The translations under genes and the position numbers were made by a program. From contig JAEILZ010000009.1 in the NCBI GenBank assembly GCA_018873225.1, positions 1,417,501 through 1,481,500 on the forward strand: DNA of 64,000 nucleotides, in the 5' to 3' direction. Below, one piece after another: positions 1 through 11,887 of this stretch (within the stretch, counting starts at the first letter, position 1; each line of letters starts with the position of its first letter). The notes beneath the pieces are model-generated. The model searched no databases, was not told the origin of the DNA, and was given only the letters and a program-made list of their open reading frames with translations. The DNA comes from [Phialemoniopsis] sp. UDSM-2020 (lineage: Eukaryota; Ascomycota; Sordariomycetes; Thyridiales; Thyridiaceae).

Positions 1-1028
1 CTGTCAACTTTCCCAATCCGCCTCCATGCCGCCCACCACGGCAAGGACGGTGCCACGTACGTCTCTTGTCTTGGATATGAGCTCCCAAAGGACGCAATTC
101 TTGGGCTTGGCTGACAACTCTCTCTGATATAGCATGGGTCATCACGAGACCACCGGCGTCCATCCGTCCCGAACACAACGGCATCCCGACCGAGCCGCGC
201 AGAGAACTCCATTCGGCCGCCGACGACCAAGATGACTACGACGTCGAGGCCGTCAACAACAATACCAAGGGCTTCCGGCCGCCCCTGTTCAAGCGCCGTG
301 CCGGCCGCAAGTGGGACCACCTGCGCAGCGCCGAGCCCGTCATCGTCTCGCAGTTCCGCGCCCCTCTAGAGGCCCAGTCGCCGTGGCACGAGTTCGTCGC
401 CTCGTCGCGCTACCCGCACATTCCCAACGAGGAGTCCCAGATCGTCAGCGACGAGGACATGGCCAAGTTCCAGCCCAGCTTCGGCTACCCGGTCCAGATC
501 CCCAAGGCCGCCCACAGCTTTGAGAACAAGAGGCAGGCCAAGGCGCGCACGTTGTGGCAGCGGATATGGCAGATGCCATTGCGGCACCCCCTCGGACCGC
601 TGGCCTGTCGCGTGACCGTCCTGTCGACCTCCATCATTGCGCTGGCGCTGGCGGCTCGCATCTTTCGGCTCGAGAGCATACTTGGTGGCAGTCCCGCGGC
701 GGAGAGAAGCCAAGTCATTGTCGCCATTGTTGTTGACATAGTGGCCATTCCGTATATCGGGTATATCACAGTAGATGACTACACGGGAAAACCTCTCGGC
801 CTTCGCCCGCCAAAGGCCCGCATACGACTTATCCTCTTTGATCTCTTCTTCATCATATTCAAGTCGGCCAGCACGGCACTAGGATTCGAGGCCATGCTCT
901 TCTTCCATACATTCGACACGCAGCCCTACCTACGTGCATTAGGTGCTTTTGAGCTAGTAGGCTTGATCTCTTGGGCCATGACATTGACGATCAACGTCTT
1001 TCGAGAAATCGAGCGGCTAGGTGGTTGA
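1..1028 (+). CDS. SRF1: SRF1-like regulator of phospholipase D, partial at the window edge
   Basis: Polytopic membrane protein resembling fungal SRF1, which in yeast regulates the phospholipase D Spo14 (established for the family). Exon 1 runs from the window edge to 56, an intron 57-132 follows (GTACGT donor, CTGAC branch, ATAG acceptor), and exon 2 is 133-1028. The phase is consistent, giving an RTVPPWVITRPPA-type N-terminus. A hydrophilic stretch of about 150 residues carries the family-like motif FRPPLFKRRAGRKWDHLRSA. Four hydrophobic segments follow (about 605-665, 710-770, 825-905 and 930-1000). The first ATG in frame is at 26 but has a T at -3, and the frame is open to the window edge, so the true start may lie upstream. 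From ATG 26 the product is 308 residues. Family assignment rests on recalled resemblance and is fairly confident. Confidence 0.7.
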
Positions 1029-1835
1029 GCGAGTTGTGCCGCCCACAACCGAGCATATATCAGACCTTCCGCTCCTGTTGTATTTCTTTTTTGTTTCATT
1101 CATTAAGATCGGAGGCTGTACAATATTATGGCATACCCACGACCAATGATGGGATGGGGGCGTTGGCAATGAAACATGCATCTTGTTCAAGCGACTGTAT
1201 TGCAAAGCAGATACCCATATACGACTGAGAGATGTTCATAGTGTGGGATTAGGGACAAGGTTTACACTTCCAACCACTTCAGGAGAAACGCATGATAAGA
1301 CAGTCACAGTCATGAACAACGTGTTGAACAACTTTTGGGTTTTCCGTACAGATAACAATTACCATTGCCAGTGTATATGTCCTCGTGATGTAGGCCGCTT
1401 TTACTCCATCAACTCCATCGCATAGTCCCCCTTCCTAGTGGGCGTATCCTTCGCATGAGATTGGGTTGTCTTCCTCACGAGCCAATCAGGCATACCAAGA
1501 ATTCTGGCATCTAGTGCCAGATCGTAAGGCGAAGGAAAAGGTTGCAAAATGACACGGCTCGGCATCAACCCCTCGGTCTCCTCTCGGGGCCAAACAGAAA
1601 AAAGAAGAATTATGTGAAAGGTTTATGAGGACGTTCAAAACTCAAGATCAAAGCAAAACAGGATATCCTCCATCCCTAGACTTTTGCCTTCCAAACGACC
1701 AGGAAAGAGCGGGAAAAGCAGGCTTCTTCGTTAATAATACAAGGGGAAAAGAGGATAGGACAACAAGTGTCCTGGGCGCAAAGGTTCCCTTCATCCACAG
1801 GCTGATGAGGCCAAAGGCTGGAGAAGAGCGAATCC
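1029..1835. other. Intergenic, convergent 3' ends of SRF1 and areB
   Basis: The two flanking genes converge here. Only short random frames are present. It should hold the two 3' UTRs. I see no RNA gene or repeat. Confidence 0.6.
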
Positions 1836-3952
1836 CTATGACTCAGTGGCCGCCGCAGCCGGCTCAGTCTCGGTTTCGGTCTTGATCTCCTCGGGCGCCG
1901 CGATAGCTTCCGCAACGGCTTCTGCAGCTGCTGCAACAGCTGCTGCCTCGCTTGCAGGCTGCTGCGCAGGCTGCGCAGGTTGCTCAGGCTGCTGGTCGAG
2001 CTGCTGTTCAGGTTGGTGCTCAGGCTCTTGCTCTGGTTGCTGCTCAGGTTGCTGTTCGACTTTTTGCTCAGCGGTTTGCTCTGGCTGCACCTCAGGCTGC
2101 TGCTCAAGCAGTGGCTCTACCAACTGCGGCTCAAGCTCCGGCTCCTCGAGACGAGGCTTCTTGGCGCGGCCATTTTCGTGCATTTCAAGTGACTCCTTCG
2201 CCTCCTTCAGCTCCAATTCCAACTCATCGAGACGGCGTTTCAGCATGTTTTCCCGGCGATGGCTGTCTTCCAGCTGGGCCCTGAGCTGGCCCTCGGTCTG
2301 GCCAGCGGTGTCCAGTTGAGCACGCAGCTGGGCTTCAGTCTGACTGCCGGCCTCTTGGCCTTCAGCACCCGCATATGGCTCATATTGTCCCAAGCGACGT
2401 TGCATAAAGTCGTTGATGACCTCGAGCTCAGAGACGCGGGTCTTCAGGCTCGCATTGACAGCGATAAGCTGTTCCTGGGTCTGGAGACCGTGCTCGCCGT
2501 TCAGGGGTGAGCCATCCCGGGGGGACGCGCCCGTCACGCCAAAGTTAGACAACGCCTGAGCCTGGTATTGATTGTCGTCAAGGGCAGGGTAGCCAGTGAG
2601 ATGCGAATTGTACATATTCGGCGTGCCAGTGCGCGAGCCGGGAGAGTCCGTACCATCGACATGACCGTTCGCGGACTTCTGAGACTGTCTTCGGGCGTTG
2701 AGAGCTGCTGTAGCTGCATTCGCTTGACTTTGGAGGTCGATGCCGTTTGGATCTGACGCGACGGCTTGATTCTGCGATAGGGGCTTTGTTAGTCTAACTG
2801 ACACTGCTGCAAGGTTGTTTGCACGGTGGAAGATGTCACGAACTTTCTTCTTCATGGCCATGTCAGGTCGCATAGAAGTCTTGACCCGATTGCGACTCTT
2901 GATAACGTCGGTCTTCAGGGAAATAGGCCTGGGTCGGCCGTGCAGCTTGAGGAAGAGACCGCAAGCATTGCACAGGACGGAGCCCATATCGTCGCGTCGC
3001 CATAATGGCGTTGTCGAAGTGCTGCAATTTTGGCAGACCGGCTGCGTTGATTCACGAGTATGGTTAGCCATGGTCGCCATGGTCAAAGTGGTGTTGCGCT
3101 GAGGTGCGCGACAAGTCTGGGGGATTATCGTCGGGATGGAAGACGGAGAGGTAGAGAGATAGGCAGTGGGCAGAACATGGAGATCCAGCGCCAGATAAGA
3201 GGCAGAAAAACCTTTATCGGGGGGGATCCACACGATTGAGATTAGATTGGCTGGTCGGTGATAGGCAGAGGTAAGAAAAAAAAAAAGTAGGGGCGATAAG
3301 AGAGTTTTTTCTGGGTTTGGAGCGGGGGGAGGTGTGGATTTAATCACCAGACCCACCAGTCAAATCGGAGCGACACGACTGGTGGGCTCGTCTGGATAGG
3401 CTGGCTATCGCACGTGTGGAATGAGTCGCGCGTCTTGACGGCACAAAGACGGACGGTGGAGGGCGGTGGCAGCAGTGCGCTTGTGTGGTAATGTCGGTAG
3501 TGAAGTGGCAGTGATAGCGGCGGCGGAAGTAATGGTGTCCATGAAAGTGAGAGAAAGGGGAGAGTGAGTGATGAAGGGAAAAGAAAGGTCTCTGGTAAAG
3601 ACAACACCCGCCAGGGTACGGTACAGGCAACGCTCAAAGAGAGAGATACTCACAACATTCCCCGAATGGCTTGCTCTAGGGACCACTGCGGGTGATGAAC
3701 CGGGTGTCATCATCTGGGCTGGCGCGGCCTGCGGTGGTGCAGGCGGATTCAAGGTCGTGACTGAGCTGTTCGCATCGCCATGATTAGTATCGAGACTGGG
3801 GCACCCAGGTCGGTTAGGACAGAGTGGATTTCGATAGAGATAATGCAGCGCAAGTCGACTGAGGGAAGAACTTACCTCACTTGTGGAGCATCGATGCCAC
3901 CTGTCTGGTCATCCGCCGCAAGAGCTGATAGTAGGTGCTGCTCGTCTTCCAT
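1836..3952 (-). CDS. areB: AreB/ASD-4-type GATA zinc-finger transcription factor
   Basis: Nuclear GATA-site binding regulator; the AreB family is linked to nitrogen metabolism and development. Four coding exons: 3952-3876, 3795-3654, 3041-2844 and 2771-1836. Introns are 3875-3796, a long 612-nt intron 3653-3042, and 2843-2772. The last is 72 nt, in frame and without a stop, with a GTTCGT donor, CTAAC branch and CGCAG acceptor; removing it joins MAMKKK to NQAVASD. Predicted length is 450 residues. The zinc finger is C76-x2-C79-x17-C97-x2-C100, followed by the basic tail [12 protein letters not shown]. After it come a leucine-zipper-like helix, a longer charged coiled coil, and a Gln/Pro/Glu-rich tail. 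An in-frame ATG at 3071 (and one at 3080) inside the long intron, directly before the finger, could start a shorter isoform. The intron 3 call is the least certain part. Confidence 0.85.
1957..2118 (-). repeat. Low-complexity Gln/Pro/Glu repeat coding tract
   Basis: Imperfect repeats with units like EQQPEQ encode the acidic, glutamine-rich C-terminal tail of the GATA factor. On the + strand the tract looks CTG/GCTCAG-rich. Such tracts often act as activation domains and vary in length between strains (inference). Confidence 0.7.
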
Positions 3953-5761
<1,809 letters not shown>

Positions 5762-6005
5762 GGATCATTTTGATTGCACCGGCAGCTAGAAAGAGCAGCC
5801 AAGTATTGGGAGGATATCCTTTGCATGCTGACGTCGGCTCAGCCCATCCAACTTTTATGATACCCAGGAATAAATATGATTACACTATATGCTCGTGCCC
5901 TTCCATGACCTAGCGAACCGCGCGAATTAACTCCATTTTAGAGACGCAGTCTTCATGTGCTGTCCCGATAGTGGTCTCCTAGCCTCCCAGCAAACTACGC
6001 CACTA

Positions 6006-7174
6006 TCACAACTTGGAAGGTGTATCTCCGCCGTCAGAGGTGATTTGGATACAGAGCTTGCCAAACTGCTTGCCGTGCTTGATGTCCTCGAACAGGCCCT
6101 CAATGCCCTCCAGATTGTCCAGCCCCTTTACCACCCGGCTAACAACGGGCTTGATCTTATGCTGCCGCACAAACTCTATCATCTCCGCAAACTCGACTCT
6201 CGACCCCATCGTGCTGCCCCTGAGCTCGACGTTCTTGAGCACGGCCTGCATCATCCAGTCCATCTTGGGCGCCACCGTCATGCCGTAGCACGAGACGATG
6301 CCGCCGGCCTTGAGTAGCCGCACCGTGCGCTTGATGATGTCCCCCCCGGCGCCGTCGACCACGGCATCGAGGAAAGGGCGGTCCTTCGGCAGCTTGGCCG
6401 CGAGCTGCTTGTCCCAGTCGGCGTCGCGGTAAATCACGCCGCCCTTCGCGCCCAGCGCCACCGCGCGCTCGATCTTGGCCGCGTCGCCCGACGTCACCCA
6501 CACGTTGCACCCCTTGGCGACGGCGAACTGCAGCGCCGACAGCGCGACGCCGCCGCCGATGCCCGTGACGAGGATGTTCTTCCCGGCAGCGACGTTGGAG
6601 GCGCCGCACTTGGTCACGAGGGCGCGCCAGGCCGTCAGGCCGACGAGGGGCAGGGCGGCGGCCTCGACGGCGGACAGGTGCGCGGGGGCCAGCTCGAGCT
6701 CGGCCTCGGGCACGGCGATGTACTCGAGGCCCGTGCCGGCGTCGTGCACGACGTTGCCGCCGATGGTGGAGAACTTGGCCAGGTCCTCCGGGCCAGCCGG
6801 GTCCGAGTCCCAGCCGCGGGACGGGGTCAGGACGACCTTGCGGTCGAGGAGCTCATCGCGGCGGGAGCAGCCCGGGCCGGCCTCGACGACGGTGCCGCAG
6901 CCGTCGCCGAACATGGGGTTGTCGAAGGAGATGCCCGGGTAGAGGTGCTGCCGGATGAAGAGGTCTCGGTGGTTGAGGGCGGCGGCGTGCATGCGCACGA
7001 GAACCTCGCCAGGGCCCGGTGTCGGCTTGGGGATCTCCTTCAGCTTCAGACTGCGATGCAAAGTATCAGCCATCACGAAGATATCACATAGAAGATTATT
7101 ATCTGTACTTACGGGTAGTAAACCTTGCCCGGTTTACCCCCCTCAATGTATTGCACAGTCAGGGAAAGAGGCAT
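6006..7174 (-). CDS. Zinc-type alcohol dehydrogenase-like / quinone oxidoreductase family protein
   Basis: Medium-chain dehydrogenase/reductase, probably NADPH-dependent; the substrate cannot be predicted. Two exons, 7174-7113 and 7050-6006, separated by a 62-nt intron (GTAAGT donor, CGCAG acceptor). The join reads KVYYP-LKLKEIPKPTPGPGEV, and the product is 368 residues. The N-terminal GroES-like fold includes ALNHRDLFIRQ, and a Rossmann segment contains ILVTGIGGGVALSALQFA (about residues 175-195). It lies 347 bp downstream of the persulfide dioxygenase gene on the same strand, but nothing in the sequence ties it to sulfur metabolism. Confidence 0.9.
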
Positions 7175-7521
7175 GATTGAATATAGTCGTTAGAACTGAG
7201 TAACGGTAAATTATCGATTCCGAGCAACTTTGACGAGAGACCAGCTCATATACAATCTGAAATTCAGTCCTTCAACATAAGAAAGGGCAGCTTGTTTGTA
7301 AGCGCAACGCGGCGTGTCTTGCGGAGAGCATCACCTTGAGTCCGTCCCCCACTTTGCCGGCATCTCCACCGTGCGGACCCTCCTAGACCTCGGCAGAACG
7401 ACCGTTGCACCCCCGCATAAACCCTCCGTTCCATCCATCCATGCCTACCCGCAATAGGCACGCATGGAAAGATTACTAAGTTGCACACTTGATGTCATTA
7501 AATTCAAGGTCCCGAATTGCA
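7175..7521. other. Intergenic, ADH-like promoter
   Basis: Tandem gap between two minus-strand genes. It should contain the dehydrogenase promoter and the dioxygenase 3' UTR. No coding potential recognised. Confidence 0.5.
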
Positions 7522-8506
7522 TCACCATTCCCCTCCAGACAATTTCAGCGGCACGTGTAGCAGCCTGTCGCCCGCCTCCGTCGGCCTTGGCATCGCTCCG
7601 CCCCGGATGTTCATCTGTAACGACTGATTGATCAGTCTGGGCGCCGCCAGCGAGCCGTCCCTCTGCGATCTCCAGGCCACAAACTCGTGCTCCTTGACTC
7701 CGGTTTTGAGGTGCTTGTTACTCGCTGCTTGCTCCCCGACAGTCGTGTAGGGCCGAGGCTGGTCTCTGCCCGCCTCAGCTCCAGGAGGGTAGTCGTGCCC
7801 AGTCCAGATGCGGTAGTGTTCCGGAATTGCCAGCAGCTTCTGGGCAGATGCATAGAGTGCCTGTGCCGAGCCGCCGGGGAAGTCGCAGCGGGCTGTCCCG
7901 ACATCTGGGTTGAAGAGCGAATCGCCGCAGAATATGTTGGCTGGATGCGTTCCCACGTGTTAGCTGCAGCTCTTTTGCTTTTGAATCAGAAGGAAAATAT
8001 ATGGACATCAGCTTACACCCGATCATGTAGCCAAGATGGTCTGGCGTGTGACCTGGGAGGTGCAGCGCGGTAGCTGTCAGCTCGCCAATGGGAAACTGCT
8101 CGTCATCGGCAAGGAGGCAGTCGAACGCGCCAGCGCATTCCTCCACGGGGATGCCAAACTTTGCGGAAAACTGATCGCTGACTTGGAATATCCGCTTGCC
8201 TATGCAGATAGCCGGACGTGGCTGTCCTGGCTGAAGGGCTGAAAGGCGAGACTGGAGATACTTTGCAGCCGTAATGTGATCTGCATGGACATGGGTCTCC
8301 AGAAGCTTGTTTACTGTGTACCCTTTCTCTTTCACCAGGTCAAGTAATGTGTCGGCCGAGTTCGTAGAGATGGTGTTTGTGGTTGGGTCGAAGTCAAGAA
8401 CCGAGTCGATGATTACAGCCGTCTTGGTGGTTGGGTCAGCAACGACATACTGCCAGGTCGAGGTCCTTGGCTCAAAGCAATCGTGAACAATAGGTTCGTT
8501 GCTCAT
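7522..8506 (-). CDS. ETHE1-type persulfide dioxygenase (metallo-beta-lactamase fold)
   Basis: Predicted non-heme iron enzyme oxidising glutathione persulfide to sulfite in sulfide detoxification (function by family). Exons are 8506-8017 and 7940-7522, with an intron 8016-7941 (GTAAGC donor, CCAG acceptor). The joined product is 302 residues and the join reads LGYMIG-S-NIFCGDSLF. Metal-binding motifs are complete: T71-HVHADH-77, H153 in LPGHTPDH, D170 in FCGDSLF and H212 in TGHDYPP. His72, His153 and Asp170 correspond to the iron ligands of ETHE1. I see no clear mitochondrial presequence, unlike animal ETHE1, so a cytosolic or bacterial-like form is possible. It is divergently arranged with a YeeE/YedE sulfur-transport gene 1.03 kb away. 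A general glyoxalase II role is less likely, given the ETHE1-like spacing. Confidence 0.9.
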
Positions 8507-9536
8507 AGTGGTATGGTATTAATCGTGGTTGTACAAATTTGCTGGTTGGAAGCTTTATGCTTTTTCTTCTTTATTAGTGTAGGGGTTTCTGGAGCTGGCC
8601 TCTTTCATCCAAGAAGTCCCATTTCTTTTATCCCATCATGGCAATCTGTCATCACCCAGCATCCTCGATTCGGGGACTTGATTCGTATGATTAACCAATC
8701 GTAAAGTGTAAAGTCTCCGACAACCTGAGCCCCGAAACGTGTTCGGCATGCCGGAGGTTGGCGCCGGCGTCCTGCTTACACGAAGGCCGGGTCGCTAATG
8801 CCCGGGCGGGAGGCCCACTTTTACCATGATCCCCGACGTCGCCGACTGTTTTTTTGCTTGTCCCATAGAATGCATCGAGGTCGCCGGGCAGCCACCCCAT
8901 CACCCATGCCTTTTCAAGCGCCACGGGGACACAAAAGCAAACCCCGTCCTCGCGGTTGGGTCGGGGGGGACCCTCGAGTCAAGGAGGTGCAGTGGTCGCC
9001 GACTACAGTCCTCACCGCATTCCGAGCGAGTCCCAGACATTGTTCTCTTTGAAACCTTGGACTAGGGGGTGTGGACGCCACAGATGATGCCCAAGGCCTT
9101 CCTTCAGTCGGGTCATCACACCCTTAACGCTCCTGCATGAACCCCAGTGCCATTATGCCACGGAACTCACGCGCCATGATCTACTGTAGGGAGTGCGATC
9201 GAATCCCGAGAGTCTGGTTTGCGATGGGTGGGCCGAAGCGTGGGAGGGTCGCATCGAAGACGGTTAGCCTGCGCCGACTCGCGCCATCTGGCACTAAGAT
9301 GGTGATTTACCAACCTTTGACATAAAAGGGAATTTAGGTCCTCAAAAGGGCCCACGCGAGATTAATCAACGGCGTCTACTTCTACATCTCCATGATAGCC
9401 GGCGTGGCGAATGTGTATATAAGTCTTGTTCGCTCCGCGTGGCTGCTGTCTCCCGTTAAAATATTGCGACCATACCATCGCTCTATGCGGGATCATCATA
9501 CGCTTACAAGCAGAGAACAAAGAAAACACACTCTTG
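8507..9536. other. Divergent intergenic region between persulfide dioxygenase and YeeE/YedE genes
   Basis: Likely bidirectional control region of the two sulfur genes. I looked for the fungal sulfur-regulator palindrome ATGRYRYCAT and did not see a convincing copy. No coding frame supported. Confidence 0.5.
9416..9422 (+). promoter_or_regulatory. TATA box of the YeeE/YedE gene
   Basis: TATATAA lies 115 bp upstream of the ATG at 9537 and in the right orientation. A plausible core promoter element. Confidence 0.45.
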
Positions 9537-10588
9537 ATGGCCTCAATAATATCAGGCGCCGCCTTTGGCGCCGCTTTGACGGCTTCGGGCGTCTACCGGC
9601 CATCAGTGATCATCTCGCAGTTTAGGCTCGAGAGCTGGCACATGATCCAGGTCTTTCTCACAGCTACTGCAAGCAGCGCGTAAGTCTTTGATACCACCCG
9701 TTACCCGGACGTGGTTGGCCCGCGAAGTTCAACGCACTAACTGACGTATTCAGATTGATCGTGAGGCTGCTCCAGAGATCGGGATATGTCAATATCAAGC
9801 CCCGGAGCTGGAACACATTGGGCTGGTTCGCGCGTTATGACGGCAACATCGTGGGCGGCTTCCTCCTTGGCGCAGGCATGGCGCTTTCTGGTGCTTGCCC
9901 AGGCACCGTCTTCGTTCAGAGCGTCCTCGGCGTCAAGTCCGGCCTGTACACCCTCGCAGGAGCGCTTCTTGCCGGCGTATCGTGGAGCGCATTCCTCCGC
10001 CACTATCTGTCGAAGCCGCTGCCCAACGACTCCAAGAGCTCGCCCAACCCTAGCATCGCAGAGAGCGTTGGCATCCCTCCTTCGGTGGCCTTGGTGGTCT
10101 TCGAGGCAGTCTGTGCTGCTGCGGTCGCCAGTGCCGCAGTCTACGGTGGCGCGACTCCTGATGCCAAGATTGCGCCGATTCTAGGTGGTCTGTCTGTTGG
10201 TCTGGCGCAACTCGTCTCGGTACTGCTGAGGAAATCACTCGTTGGTGTGTCGACCACTTTTGTCGAGGTCGGGGACTGGATCCGTTACATCCTTGGCGGC
10301 GGGAACCAACCGGGCTCAAACAACATCCTGTTCTCGGCAGGTATGCTTGGTGGAGCCCGACTCCTTGCTGCTCTTTACCCTGCCTTGACCGAGGGGGCAA
10401 CTGAGCCTGTCGCGCCGGTAGTCGCGGTTGTTGGTGGGTTCATTGGACTTGTTGGTGCCAGGATTGCCGGAGGGTGCACATCAGGACATGGGATCAGCGG
10501 CGTCTCGCTGTTGTCTACGTCTAGCATATTGACGATTGGTACTGCTATGGTGGGAGGTGCAGCTGTTACGCATTTGTTGTCTTTGTAA
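9537..10588 (+). CDS. YeeE/YedE (DUF395) sulfur-transport-domain membrane protein
   Basis: Integral membrane protein of the YeeE/YedE family, whose characterised bacterial members take up thiosulfate through conserved cysteines (family knowledge). Exons are 9537-9679 and 9754-10588; the intron has a GTAAGT donor and TTCAG acceptor. The product is 325 residues. Two hallmark motifs are present: GMALSGACPGT with Cys96 and RIAGGCTSGHGISG with Cys289. The rest is small-residue-rich and hydrophobic, suggesting about nine membrane helices, beginning IISGAAFGAALTASGVY. It is divergent from the ETHE1-type dioxygenase, which suggests import or export of a reduced sulfur compound coupled to its oxidation (inference). 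Whether it sits in the plasma or mitochondrial membrane is unknown. Confidence 0.9.
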
Positions 10589-10703
10589 GATCATCTAGCA
10601 TTTGATACCCGACCGTAACGATAATGGGAATGAACAAGTATTGCTTCTGCCAAGGGGTCATGTTACTTTGACCTCGATGGTTTGAATTCTCTGCTCTAGC
10701 TCC

Positions 10704-11190
10704 CTACAGAGGAGGGACCGCCTGGGTCGAGGCAGAAGTCTGTTTTCTGGCAGTAACCTCAATTTCGATTTTCATGACCTCTTCCATCAGTCCTGCTTCA
10801 ATCATGGTAGCCGCGGGTCGGATTTCGCCGAGCCACTTTTGCAGAACAGGCCATGTCTCTTTGAACAGTTTACGGTCGGTAAGAATGTAGCGGACCCGTA
10901 CAATGTCCTTCATGTCTGCACCTGCTTCCCTCAAAGCGTTGGCAACATTCTGCATCGCCTGCTCCGCCTGCTCGGATACTGACGGAGATATCTGTCCAGT
11001 CGAGTAGTCGTAACTGTACACGTTATTGTATAATCAGCTACCATTTTCTTTCTTTCAAATTTTAAAAAACCCGAGATATATACCCGGTGCAGCCAGACAC
11101 GAAGACCCATTCTCCAGTGACGACTGCTCTGGAGTATCCGATCTGGGCTTCAAATTCGGAGCCCGAACTAATCAATACTCGATCAGACAT
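10704..11190 (-). CDS. RidA/YjgF/YER057c family protein
   Basis: Small trimeric-fold protein of the family that hydrolyses reactive enamine/imine intermediates of amino-acid metabolism. Exons are 11190-11084 and 11013-10704, with an intron 11083-11014 (GTATAT donor, TACAG acceptor). The join completes SGCTGYDYSTG and gives 138 residues. Family features are the N-terminal ISSGSEFEAQIGYSRAV, VADALREAG-like helix residues (ANALREAGADMKDIVRVRY) and the active-site arginine within EIRPAATMIEA. The start at MSDRVLIS matches the usual family length; codons upstream are judged to be leader. It converges on the YeeE/YedE gene, with 115 bp between the ends. Confidence 0.9.
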
Positions 11191-11887
11191 CTTGAATAGT
11201 CCGCCTTTTTCGAAAGTAGGAAAGTATCGTGTTTGCCCTTGATTGTAATAATGGTATAGAAGGTGGGAATTCCGAAGAGCAAACAAGATAGTGGTGGTAA
11301 TTGTCGTGACTCACCCTCAACCGCACGCGCTAAGCGTCTCCTTCATGTAAGTTATTCACTTGAATCTGCTCCTTGACGATTTCACCCCTGTCAAAAGCGT
11401 CTAAGAAATTGATTCGCTCTACATATGCAATGAATGCCTGTTGACCCTTGATATTTATGATCGTCATGTATAGAATGAGATCAATGACAAACAAGTCTTT
11501 CTCTTAAATCACATTGGTGTTACGCGTGTCTTAAGCAGCAACCATGCTGGTTCCTCCTGCCTCATTCCCAATTTGAGATAGGTCTGAATAAAACAACCCA
11601 AGAAAGGCAAAAGTCTTCTAGACAAACGAGAAGAAAAATATCTTCAGATGTTCACTAGTTTTCAGTGTTCTTTGTCACATTCACTGCTGCTTACCTTCAC
11701 GCTACAAGTTTGTCTGCCATCCCGTGCTTCACTTTCAAGTCAACCTCCATTCAAGTTTCACCTAACACAGGGTCGGTGTTTCCTTAGAAAACCCTCCCAA
11801 TCGTATCACGAGCACTTTCTTTCCATTCTTGCTTGTGTCGACGATTTCATCATTTTCACTCCGCTAGATAACAGCACCGAGGACACC
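11191..11887. other. Divergent intergenic region
   Basis: Between the RidA-like and SAP/RING-like genes. A frame stays open upstream of the 11888 ATG from 11648, but its composition (Phe/Ser/Leu rich) looks like leader sequence rather than protein. Confidence 0.45.

Noticed and set aside
3081..3356. N-terminal extension of the GATA-factor open frame
   Set aside because: The residues (proline/leucine/serine rich) do not resemble the family. The upstream exons 3952-3876 and 3795-3654 join in phase to the finger instead, so this is intron sequence.
8507..9536. Search for a CYS3/MetR palindrome between the two sulfur genes
   Set aside because: No copy of ATGRYRYCAT was seen by eye; near matches such as ATGCCA-type strings were too poor to report.
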